Under the pieces are notes generated by a model that worked only from the letters and a program-made list of their open reading frames with translations, ran no database searches and was not told the DNA's origin. 16,467 bases of DNA from Monoraphidium neglectum. Lineage: Eukaryota; Chlorophyta; Chlorophyceae; Sphaeropleales; Selenastraceae. Location: contig NW_014012480.1 in assembly GCF_000611645.1 (NCBI RefSeq), positions 1 through 16,467 on the forward strand, given 5' to 3'. The position numbers and the translations under genes are program-made. How positions within the stretch are numbered: position 1 is the stretch's first letter; every line of letters begins with the position of its first letter. Positions 1 to 8,094 of this stretch are shown here, in pieces.

Positions 1-143
1 TTCAGGCAGTCTAAGTGCATCATTAACAGTCACTTTTATGACAGAAGGTCGCTGGGGGGGTGGGGCAAGGTGGCCAACCACCCCCACAGATTCAAATCCT
101 GAGTCAACAATGGGCATAGTCTGCCCCAAACGACCCCCGGTGC

Positions 144-268
144 AGGGTTTAGGGTTCAGGGGTTTAGGGTTTAGGGTTTAGGGTTTAGGGTTTAGGGTTT
201 AGGGTTCAAATCTAAACCCTAAACCCTAACCCCCCCCCCTAAACCCTAAACCCAACCCCTAAACCCTA
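144..268. repeat. Head-to-head telomeric repeat tracts (TTTAGGG then CCCTAAA)
   Basis: Positions 144-207 hold about eight TTTAGGG units on the plus strand, with small variants such as TTCAGGGG. After a few bases (208-211) the complementary units CCCTAAA run from 212 to 268, interrupted by a C run at about 230-239 and by CCCAACCCC variants. TTTAGGG is the plant and Chlorella-type telomere repeat. The G-rich strand runs inward from both sides, which is the polarity of two chromosome ends joined end to end and not of one terminal array. The flanks differ (1-143 versus 269 onward), so this is not simply a sequence followed by its own reverse complement. Confidence 0.9.
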
Positions 269-270
269 GA

Positions 271-570
271 CAGCAGCAATACTGAACACGTGTGTCCTGG
301 CCGTGCAGCTTCCACCCTTGTTGCATCCTTTTAGGTGTGAGGCCAAGGCTGCAGCTCAAGTGCTGCATTGCCTTGGGCAAATCAGAGGGTTGTCAGCTGG
401 TGCCAGCAGCCTGCCTCACTATTCTGGTGAGTCATGGTGACGTCAGAAGCAGTACTGAGCACGTGTGTCCTGACTGTGCAGCCTCCACCCTGGTTGCATT
501 CCTGTAGGTGTAAGGGTGTGGGTGGAAGCTGCACTACTGCCTTTGGCAGATCCTGCAGTCGGTCAGCCAA
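271..570. repeat. Diverged direct duplication, unit about 172 bp
   Basis: The block from about 271 to 400 recurs from about 443 to 570. Shared landmarks include GCACGTGTGTCCTG-type, GTGCAGC(T/C)TCCACCCT and TTGCAT(C)CT segments, a TAGGTGT segment, then a CTTTGGCAGAT-like segment and GGTCAGC. The copies carry many substitutions and small indels, so the duplication is old. Each copy has a short open stretch ending in TAG just before the TAGGTGT segment, but I recognise no protein. It may be a subtelomeric satellite or further mobile-element debris. Confidence 0.6.
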
Positions 571-616
571 GGGTTGACAGCTCTCCTCCCTGCGTGGTGT
601 TGCCAGGTAACCCTGC

Positions 617-948
617 CGGCATCGCAACACCCCCGGCCGCCCGCATTGCCCCCATTGCGAAGGTTTGGGCCTTGATGAAACGGCCGAAACATGCGATGCT
701 TGCTTGCCCTGATATATGCGCGGAGCCTCATGCCGCGCTGGGCTTTGCACCCGTGTTCGCGAACCTGCCTGCTGCACATGCTTCACTGTACAATCTCATG
801 AGCCTGGATGGCTTCAGGAGCGGGCGACCGCGGGACAATCCTGTAACAATCCTAATCCTAATCCTTTGTATGTGCGCAGTGCAGACCATCCAGCACACAC
901 TTGGGGCCTTCATGCACGCCTGCGTTGACTGGCCAACGGTGGCCACTT
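617..948 (+). pseudogene. LINE ORF2-like C-terminus, copy 1 (frameshifted and interrupted)
   Basis: From 647 the frame reads CPHCEGLGLDETAE, the first half of the CCHC zinc knuckle found at the end of LINE reverse transcriptases. A one-base gain near 690 shifts the frame, and the rest (HAMLACPD, then GFAPVFANLP) continues in the next frame up to about 780. A truncated element tail (781-867) interrupts it. Homology resumes with QHTLGAFMHAC and stops at TGA at 946-948. The match to copy 2 at 1099-1317 is clear in both halves, so this is a decayed sister copy and not an independent gene. Confidence 0.7.
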
Positions 949-1069
949 GAATCCCAGACACACAACGTCAATAATACGATGCTACAAATAAAGTCATACC
1001 CCATGAGCCTAGATGGCTCGGGAACGGGCGACAGAGGGATCTTGCAACAGTCCTTATCCTGATTCGGAC

Positions 1070-1317
1070 CCCGACTCCACTACAATACCCCCACCCATTG
1101 CCCCCACTGCGACGGCCTGGGCCGTGACGAAACCGCTGAACATGCTGTGCTTGTGTGCCCCGCATACGCGGACCTGCGGGCCGAGCCGCGCTTTGCGCCC
1201 TTGTTTGCAAATCTACCCGCGCTTGCGCGCATGCGCGCTTTTGCGCGCAGCGCGGATCAGCACACATTGGGGGTCTTCGTGCACGCCTGCTTTGAACGGC
1301 GCACGGTAGCTACCTGA
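1070..1317 (+). pseudogene. LINE ORF2-like C-terminus, copy 2 (5'-truncated, frame intact)
   Basis: The frame beginning at 1099 reads CPHCDGLGRDETAEHAVLVC, a complete C-x2-C-x10-H-x4-C knuckle (Cys at 1099 and 1108, His at 1141, Cys at 1156). It is followed by PAYADLR, a typical continuation in LINE-encoded proteins (reverse-transcriptase zinc-binding region), and then by FAPLFANLP and QHTLGVFVHAC, with stop TGA at 1315-1317. The fragment is open over its whole length, so it is less decayed than copy 1. The left border lies in or just after the preceding element tail. It lacks every catalytic domain and has no start codon of its own. Confidence 0.72.
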
Positions 1318-1430
1318 ACCTCAGTCACACAACGTTGGTGCTTCACTGTACAATCCCATGAGCCTGGATGGCTCCAGGAGCGGGCGACCGCGGGACGCTG
1401 TAACAATCCTAATCTCAATCCTAATCCTGA

Positions 1431-1979
1431 GCATACGACACTCATACATGGTCATAAATGAGATCAAGTGGAACTGCATCTGCTGCTGAATCACTGTAAA
1501 ATCATATACGCCGCAGAGCCTATGACATGCAAAACCAACACGGGCTGGGAGGGAGCCGACCTCACCGGCGCCACTGACGCGTCAGAGTTCCAGTTGTTGA
1601 TTACAGCAAATTGAATTGCACGCATAATAATGGGGTGCGTCGCGGCAACCCATATGTATGTACTGCGAGAACCCGCGGGCCAGCGGTGCTGGCCTTGGTC
1701 GCACAGACGTCAGCGACGCTGTGGCCGCAAAACACAATTTCAAGGACACAAATGCATATCGAGGTGCGTCGGTCAGCCAGCGGCCAAATAGGTTGCCACA
1801 ACATCAGGAAACGCTCCCTCATTGAGCTGACACCCAACGCAGGTTGCGCGTTTTAGAAGGGTGGCAAAGTGTCTGCTCGGCATAAATAAATCAAGCACCA
1901 ACACCCACAGCCAACAGGTGTCCATAAACAGGCACCGCGCCGTGCCACGCTAACTCTGCGGGCATCCACAACCGCTGCT
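1431..1979. other. Intergenic stretch left of the protease gene
   Basis: No convincing gene was found. Open frames of 60-80 codons exist on both strands but have no recognisable motif or splice context. The right part, next to the protease stop codon, should hold its 3' untranslated region, including a TGTAA on the minus strand at 1605-1601. An AT-rich run (CATAAATAAATC) lies at about 1880-1891. Confidence 0.4.
1601..1605 (-). terminator. Candidate TGTAA poly(A) signal of the protease gene
   Basis: TTACA on the plus strand reads TGTAA on the minus strand, about 375 nt past the protease stop codon. TGTAA is the usual polyadenylation signal of green algae. It is the first such pentamer downstream of the stop. 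A five-base motif is weak evidence, and the implied 3' UTR is long but within the green-algal range. Confidence 0.35.
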
Positions 1980-4757
1980 CTACTTGCAGTTAAAAGACTT
2001 GAGCTTCTTGTACGCCTCCTCGACCTGCAGGAACCCACTGCCCCTTGAAATGCTGCCAACTTTCTTGAGCTTCGACGCATCCGCACTCTCGCGCAATGCC
2101 CTTGAAACATCCAGGGCTGAGCAAGATGGAAAGGCTGCCCAAATGCGCGCCGCCGCGCCAGCCACGTGAGGCACCGCCATGCTGGTCCCATCATAGCGGC
2201 GGTACGGGTAGTCGAAGATCGTCACGTTGGCGCGCAGGGTGTTCGCCTTGGGCCGCAGCTGGCCAGCGGCTGAGCTGCCCCGCACTGCGTTGAGCATGTC
2301 CAGCGCCTGCCGACTCCCGATAAAAACGCCCGGCAGTACTTTCGCACCGGACTGCATGCGCTGCTGCATCTGGTTCCAGCAGTCACATTTTGTGCCGCAA
2401 TTGAGGCGCGCACCGGGCAGTATCTCGCGGTCAAAATTGTCGTCGTACGCCCCGTCCCCTGAACCGCCGCCGCCGCCACCTAGGCTGGGGTTGGGCGCCC
2501 ATGCGTCCATCGACAGGGTCGGATCTGCCTGCACAAGCGGCGCGCCGCTGCCGCGTAAGCTGGCAGGGCCACCGCGATCCGCCAAACGGCCGCGGGATTG
2601 CGCGGCAGCCGAGCGGTTCCTGGCAGCAACTCGCTCCCTAAGCTCGTCAACGTCGGTGCTGCGCCACGCGATGAGGGCGCTGCCGCCGCCGTCCATGCAC
2701 GACAGCATCGCCAGGCATGACTCCTCGTAGATGTCCAGGTGCCCGGGCAGGCCGATCATGCACACGCCGCCGCCCTTTGCCGCAGTGCACGCGTTGAACA
2801 ATGGCGCACGCAGCTGTCCACCCACGGTCCCGCGCTGCCCAGCGGCGGACGACCGCTTTGGCGCGTCCCCGCAGTCGGCAAGCAGCCGCATGGTGCCGGT
2901 GCCGTTGATCGGGGCGTCCTGCATGGGGCGGGCTTCTGGGTAGGAGGGAGCCTTGCCGTTTCTCGCGCCAGAAGCCGCGGCGAGGGCCTTGGATGTGTCC
3001 ACGTCTAGCTGAACCGCCGCGCGCACGTACTTGTAAGCGTCAGGAACCGTGGACAGAACGCCGGTGCCCGGCGCGGCGATGGCGACGGCATCGTTGCGCT
3101 GGCTGCTCTCAGCGATGCCACCGTTGCAGTTGGCATTGGCGACGCTGAGGAGGGTAGCCACATTGTAGGAGGCCGGGTAGGACTTCCACTGGGGCCCATT
3201 TGGGGGCTGCAAGAAGCTTCCCCACTCGCTGCCATTGTTGCCGGACCTGCAGCGGGCAAATTGAGATGGGGGAGAGGGTCGACAACCTCTTCAGTGAAGG
3301 CGGTAGCCCAGCTGATCATGGCTTTGCACATGCTGACAACACTCAGCTGCTTGCAACATCGCAGAGGCGCTCCATTGGATCACCTTGCCATGATGCGCTT
3401 CTGCGTGCCCGCAAGCTCACGCCTCTAAACACTGTCGCTTGCGTGGCTGTCCACCCCTCCGCGACCCACACCACCTGCCCGTGCGCCCGTTTCCCCAAGG
3501 CCCAAATCACACTCACGCTGCAACAAATAGCAGGTCCTTGCGCTTTGATGCACGCTCGAACCACAACCGTTCCACAGTGAGCGGCCCCGCGCTGCCAAAG
3601 CTCATGGAGACAACCATTCTCTGGGGCTTGCTTGGGTTCTGCTTCGCCAGGGCGTCCAGCCGCGTCTCGCAGGCTGCATACGCGCGCACAAGGTCTGACG
3701 CATACTGCCCCTGCCCCTGGCTGACGTCGCCTGACGTGTTCCAGATGCGTACGGTAAAGATGTCGGCGCCGCCAGGGATCACGCCCACCACGCCGCGGCC
3801 GTTGCGCGGAGCGCCGATCGTGCCGGCCACGTGGCTGCCATGGCCCACAATGTCCTCGCCCCATGGGTACTTGCACGCCTCATCATCACCGCTGCCGACG
3901 CCGATGCCGCAGCCTGATAGGCTGTTGGGTTTTGGCTGCAGGTCTGGGTGCTCCTTCCACAGGCCGCTGTCAATGATGCAGACGGTGATACCGCTGTTGA
4001 CAGTTGAATTTGGCACATTCGTGCTGTTCGCCTGAATTGCGATTATGCCCCAAGGCATTACCTCGCCCCCGGCATATGTGTCAAGCGGCTCGTCCTTCTT
4101 GGCGCACTGCGTCTGGTCCAATTCCCACGGCTGATATGGGTTTGGCGGCGTGCTGCCTGCACGCCGCAGCGCCTCGCCAGAGCGCTGGCCGCTGAGGCCG
4201 GCGCTGCTGAGTGCGCCGCGCAGCATGCGGCGCACAATGTGGGCGAGGCCGGTTGCTGAGGCCGGCCGCTGCTCCGACGAGGCGATGGGGCCTGGCGAGG
4301 GGGTTGTCCGCTGGAGGTACCGCATGACGTCCTGCTCGGCCACGTGCACGCCGTCCATGGCTGAAAGTACTCGCAGGTGACGCCGCCGCTGCATCGCGCG
4401 TCGCGCACCAGTGAAGAGCTCTGCCGCACCCTCAAATAGGCCGCGCCGAGGGGCCAGCTGCTGCTGTGCTGCCTGTTGATGCTGCTCCTCCCCCTGCTGC
4501 TGTGTGCACTGCGAGACTGCAGCAAACCCCGGGCCACTGGTGTGGATGGTGAACCCTTGCGCTCTCAGCTGCCGCACGACGGCCTCCCCCTTGTCATCAT
4601 GGAAGGCGACTGCAAAGCGCTCGCCGCACACCGGCCGGTTCGGCACCTGCGGAGCCGCCTCCGCAACGACGGCTGCGCCCACCAAAAGCAGTAGCAGGGC
4701 CACCAGTCCGCCCCACTGAACCGCCACTAGGCTCTGGAACCCGCAGTGCCGCCGCAT
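1980..4757 (-). CDS. Secreted subtilisin-like serine protease (peptidase S8)
   Basis: Two exons, 4757-3517 and 3246-1980, with one 270-nt intron (GTGAGT donor, CTGCAG acceptor), give 835 aa. Splicing joins FVAA to SGNNG and so restores the family's oxyanion-hole segment. The catalytic residues visible are Asp263 (IIDSGLW), His306 (GHGSHVAGTIG), Asn417 (SGNNG) and Ser769 (DGTSMAVPHVAGAAA). I chose the ATG at 4757 because it puts a signal peptide at the N-terminus (Arg-Arg, then a Leu/Val-rich core, cleavage near AEAA at about 35); an in-frame ATG at 4877 would add 40 Arg-rich residues. A propeptide-like region (RFAVAFHDDKGEAVVRQL) follows. About 350 residues separate Asn417 from Ser769, against about 66 in subtilisin. 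They hold a PA-domain-like stretch (VCMIGLPGHLDIYEESC, GGGSALIAW), a Gly-rich linker and a Cys cluster (CGTKCDCW). The protein is probably exported to the endomembrane system, cell wall or medium; the substrate is unknown. Algal subtilases include hatching and wall-lytic enzymes, but nothing here proves that role. Confidence 0.92.
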
Positions 4758-4988
4758 ATGTGCTGCGCGCCTCTGGACGCAGCTGCGCCTGCGCCTGCGC
4801 GGTTGGGCCGGCACCACAGTGCAACGGCGCGGCAGGTGGAAACCGGGTGAGATGTCAGCCTGCGTGCTAATGATCACGGCATGACCTTGAAAGAAGCATC
4901 AGCCGCACCTCTCCAGCACCCCATGTGTATCAAGCGCCCAAAGCAGAGGTGACCCTGGACGGGGGCTGGTCGGAAGCGACCCCACCTA

Positions 4989-5113
4989 CCGTCTAGGAGC
5001 ACTAGACGGCACTCCAAAGACCTGTGGGAATAATTTCCTTGCAAACACACCCAGCTAGGCCCGCGACCACCGTCGCGAGCCGCTTCAGCGGCTTCGTTCG
5101 TTCCAGCGGGCCT
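4989..5113. repeat. Cluster of perfect inverted repeats (hairpins)
   Basis: Four short perfect stems occur within 125 bp: CCGTCTAG/CTAGACGG (4989-4996 and 5002-5009, 5-nt loop); AGGCCCGC/GCGGGCCT (5057-5064 and 5106-5113), which encloses CGCGAC/GTCGCG (5062-5067 and 5072-5077, overlapping the outer stem by three bases); and GCCGCT/AGCGGC (5079-5084 and 5087-5092). The set lies 230-360 bp upstream of the protease start. It could be a structured RNA, a regulatory element or a small non-autonomous transposon remnant. I see no match to a known RNA family. Confidence 0.5.
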
Positions 5114-6091
5114 GTGTGGTCTTTTATCAGAGTGACGCTTGCTAACTCTGCACGATGAGCTTTGTAAGGAGCAAGTCAGGTTGTCAAGCGCACATCTCAT
5201 GCACAAGACAGGCGCGGGAAGTGGGGGCGTGCAATGGCTGGAATCGCTGGGTGGGCATCGGCGCCATGCAGCAGCCAGACAGCCCAGTATTAAATGACCA
5301 CTTGCGGCTTGTTTCACATAGCAACAAGACGTCGGACATGAATTGTGGGATGCTTTTGCACGCCGGAAATGCCGACGCTGAGACATGGCTTGTCATCCAC
5401 CAGCCATCGGGCTGGCCGGGAATGGCCGTTGGGCCATACCCCAGGCAGCAGCATCAGCCATGACCACGCGGGCAGTGATGCGCTGACAACGTGACAATGT
5501 GTAAAGCAAGCACCTGCCTATGTTTGCATCATCACAGTTGGTTCATAGAACAGCAGCCCCAACCAACTAGGCTTGCACTCATAAGACATTCGATCAGCAG
5601 AAGCACATCAGGAAGGCAGCACCAGCATGCATAGGAAGCGGCATCTTTGCAGTCAGCAATCTTTCGGACGTAACCTCACGTGATCACCGTACCCGCCTGG
5701 CTGTGAGCAGTATACACCCACACACAAGGAACGGGGGCAGTGTAGCAATCAAGTCTTGTGTGCCAAAAATGTACTTAAGAGTGCTGCTTGAAATAGTGGG
5801 CCTGATGCATGTATGACATTGGGTGTGGCGAAGGAACAGCCAGCAGCATAGCAGCAGAGCAGTGATGAGTGGTCCACAAGCTAAGAACCTCAACTCTTTC
5901 TGCTACAACGGTGTACAGGCAGGAAGGAGACAGGTGTGCAACATCTTGTTGCTGCCCTGGCTGGGTCAAGAGGCACCGTTGGTCCATCATGCCAGACATA
6001 GCTGCTGTCACTTTGGGTGCGTTCAGACCCCATTCCCGGCTTTGCGTGTTTGAAAACCTCGCCTGCGCAGGCCTCCCTAGACCTGATGATG

Positions 6092-6096
6092 TTACA
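6092..6096 (-). terminator. Candidate TGTAA poly(A) signal of the cystatin gene
   Basis: TGTAA on the minus strand lies about 140 nt beyond the cystatin stop codon and is the first one downstream. Its distance and identity fit green-algal 3' ends. Confidence 0.45.
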
Positions 6097-6234
6097 CCAG
6101 GGGGCCGGCAAGGGACTGAACTCGATGTCAATTGCGGTCTCAAAAAAGGCAGATCGACACAACTGGCAGGTGACATTCGTTAGTTCAGTTGAAGCAGCGT
6201 CCCCCTCTTTAAACATGCGCTGGAGTCAATCCTG

Positions 6235-7508
6235 TCAATTGACGGGCGCAAAGTTGACGAGGCCGAAGCGACCGCCGTCCCTGGGCTCGACATGCACGTT
6301 CATGGCCTCATGCTTGTCCCCACGCTTCAGCTGGAGCACCAGGTTGGCGGCGCCGCCCTCCAGGGCGCTGGATGACTTCACCTCAACCAGCTCGTAGGGA
6401 ATGAGGCTGTTGGAGCGCATGTTGATCTGGGCCACAGCAGACTGCGCCGCGACCGCCCAATCCTCGCTGTGGCCGCTCATGTCGACGCTGCCGTTGGTCT
6501 ACTGCAAGCGGGGGCGTGATATGAGAGCGCGCCACGGGTGGGCAAGTAGGGGGGGATCAATGTCATATTGAGCAAGGGTCCAGACGAGGCGTTGGCAAGC
6601 AGCGCAGCCTGTGCTGGCGCAGACTTCAACAGCTGGCGCAAGTGCAGCAGGCGATGCAGAAAAGGAGAACCATGGGTTCCGCCATCCGCTGCACGCTAGG
6701 CACCCCACCTGAGGGGCCTCCTTGTAGTTGAGCAGCTCCACGTTGGCCCCGTTGTCGTACCCACCCTGTTGGTCGAACATGGGGAAACATACAAAGGAGA
6801 GCGAGCAAAATCACTCCGGGATGAGCGATGCTGAGCACCAGCTTCCTCCAGCGACGCACCGGTCATTATGGGTGCACCACCAACTGGCTCACAGAGCGTG
6901 CCAGCAGCTGTGAACACAACACTGCACGTGCACCGCATCCATGCACTCAAGCCCAGCATGGTGCATAACCCACCACCTCGGGAAGTTGCCTCGACCCCGG
7001 CTGCGGTCACAAGCACGCTGCTGGTCAAAGGGGGCCCTCGTGCACTCACCGGCTTCTCCCAGACCTGCGCCTCGTAATGGCGCGTGGCCCCGGCCTTGTC
7101 CTTGGTCTCAAGCTCAAAGTAGTACTTGATACCGGCCACCACCTGGGTTGACAACTTGGACACGCGCACCAGCGACAGATCAGCAACGTTCGTCTTCGCA
7201 CCAATCTCACCAACGGCGTACTGCGCAAGCTGCTGCGCGTGATCGTCGACAGCCCGCTCGCTCTTGCCGCCCAGCAGTGGGGACATGCTGTTGAGAGCCA
7301 GGGTTGTGACGGGAAGCGCATGGTTGTTGGCCGCGAGGTGCAGGAAAGGCGCCATGCGCTTTGCGCGCCTTGCGCATGCCGCCATGGGGGCCCGCCGCAG
7401 AGCCTATAATAGGCGCATCATATGCTCTCACAGCCCACGAACTCACCTGTGCGCTGTGGAGCAGAAGAGCAGCAACAAGAGGCAAAAAGCAGTGCCGAGC
7501 TGGGTCAT
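6235..7508 (-). CDS. Two-domain secreted phytocystatin (papain/legumain inhibitor type)
   Basis: Four exons (7508-7447, 7287-7050, 6765-6709, 6498-6235) encode 206 aa with consistent phases. Exon 1 is almost only a signal peptide (MTQLGTAFCLLLLLFC, then STAH). Domain 1 (about 22-100) has the N-terminal Gly pair (LLGG, 27-28), the phytocystatin helix motif LAQYAV (41-46), the inhibitory loop QVVAG (69-73) and the second-loop Trp (QVWEKP, Trp97). These are the residues by which cystatins block papain-like C1A proteases. Domain 2 (about 126-206) keeps the cystatin fold pattern (WAVAAQSAVAQIN) but has lost QxVxG and the Trp loop. It carries SNSL (148-151) followed by IPYELVEV. In land plants the SNSL of C-terminally extended phytocystatins is the legumain-inhibiting site, with Asn as P1. 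The likely role is control of vacuolar or secreted cysteine proteases. The legumain part is inferred from the motif. The last intron ends in CAGTAG, and only the second AG keeps the frame open. Confidence 0.88.
6499..6504 (-). promoter_or_regulatory. Tandem (NAGNAG) splice acceptor, CAGTAG
   Basis: The last cystatin intron (6708-6499) ends in TTGCAGTAG, followed by ACCAACGGC. The preceding exon ends on a codon boundary, so splicing after CAG would put TAG in frame at once and remove the whole second domain. Splicing after TAG joins cleanly to Thr-Asn-Gly. The second AG is therefore the productive site. Confidence 0.65.
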
Positions 7509-8094
7509 CACGGCGCGCCGGGCACCGAAAATCTGCCTCTGTTTTGTGGGAAAGACGTGGCGCCCGCCAAGGTGCGCGGAATCCCTTCAGGAGCTCGCCG
7601 GGCGGGATGGGAACGCGTGATGACTGTCGAGTTCGCTGGACAGCAGCGAGCCTGCGCAAAGAACTCAAGAGAAATTAAAGTGGAGAGTTGCATATAAATA
7701 TGCCAAAGGGAGCGGGGGCGTTGTCACGCACCAGGCTTGTCGAAGTCGGGGATTTGCCACCGTTGTGTGGTTCGGCCGTCGGCAACCTTTTGGAATTGAT
7801 GGCATATTCCACGTCTGCATACTCTACAGTGTCCCCATCATCAACTGAGTCATACCTCAGATCAGTGCAGGACACCATAGGCAGCTGTGCTGCTCCCTTG
7901 TTGTGCGCAGCTCCCGCAGCTGCGTCTCGTACTTCAATCATTCTGACGCGTTAGACCGGTGGGCCGGCCCTCTGCCTAGCCGAGCAACGGAGGGCGAGTG
8001 TTGCAGCGCAAGCAGACCACTGCAGCATTGCACGCCGCAATATTGCGACGGGGTGCCCCAAGCCTTGTGAACGCAGCAGCAGCGCACTGGCGCC
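7509..8094. other. Divergent promoter region (cystatin / mL60-like)
   Basis: This interval separates two genes transcribed away from each other. A minus-strand frame at 7941-7675 encodes 88 aa with an acidic stretch (DLRYDSVDDGDTVEYADVEY), and a plus-strand frame overlaps it at 7688-7954. Neither resembles a known family, and I could not join either to a neighbouring gene in phase. The minus-strand frame is the better coding candidate but remains unproven. Confidence 0.35.
7693..7700 (-). promoter_or_regulatory. Possible TATA box of the cystatin gene
   Basis: The minus strand reads TATTTATA (plus strand TATAAATA), 185 nt upstream of the cystatin ATG and followed by an AT-rich stretch. The spacing would give a 5' UTR of roughly 150 nt. 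This is the only TATA-like element found in the interval between the two divergent genes. It is a consensus match only. Confidence 0.35.

Larger units (their letters stand above)
600..1430 (+). mobile_element. Nested, 5'-truncated LINE-like retrotransposon 3' ends
   Basis: Two copies of the C-terminal end of a non-LTR retrotransposon polyprotein and three copies of its 3' tail are packed here. The tails align at about 796-867, 1003-1066 and 1358-1430; they share ATGAGCC(T)(G/A)GATGGCT and GAGCGGGCGAC segments, and two end in AATCCT-type repeats instead of poly(A). The coding part of the first copy is split by the tail at 781-867, and coding homology resumes at about 870-948. This is an insertion of one truncated element into another. 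The arrangement beside telomere repeats recalls Zepp, the LINE described in Chlorella telomeric regions. The family assignment is inferred; only the C-terminal zinc-knuckle part is visible, with no reverse transcriptase or endonuclease domain. All copies look non-functional. Confidence 0.72.
4758..6234. other. Intergenic region between protease and cystatin genes
   Basis: The left part should contain the protease promoter and 5' UTR; the right part contains the cystatin 3' UTR. A set of perfect inverted repeats lies at 4989-5113 (separate entry). A plus-strand frame at 5155-5463 encodes 102 aa and overlapping minus-strand frames also exist, but none shows a known motif, a signal peptide or clear splice sites, so I do not call a gene. 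No TATA-like element stands out ahead of the protease. Confidence 0.4.

Noticed and set aside
144..268. CRISPR-like or bacterial direct repeats
   Set aside because: The units are contiguous 7-mers with no spacers and match telomere repeats.
2227..2730. Plus-strand 167-codon frame inside the protease gene
   Set aside because: Antisense shadow of exon 2 of the subtilase, whose minus-strand reading carries the catalytic motifs.
4758..4877. Protease start at the upstream in-frame ATG (4877)
   Set aside because: It would bury the signal peptide behind 40 Arg-rich residues. The ATG at 4757 gives a normal secretory N-terminus. The upstream start remains possible if the extension is a transit peptide.
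1980..7508. Protease and cystatin as a matched enzyme-inhibitor pair
   Set aside because: Cystatins inhibit papain-like (and, with SNSL, legumain) cysteine proteases. The neighbour is a serine subtilase, so proximity alone does not support a functional pair.
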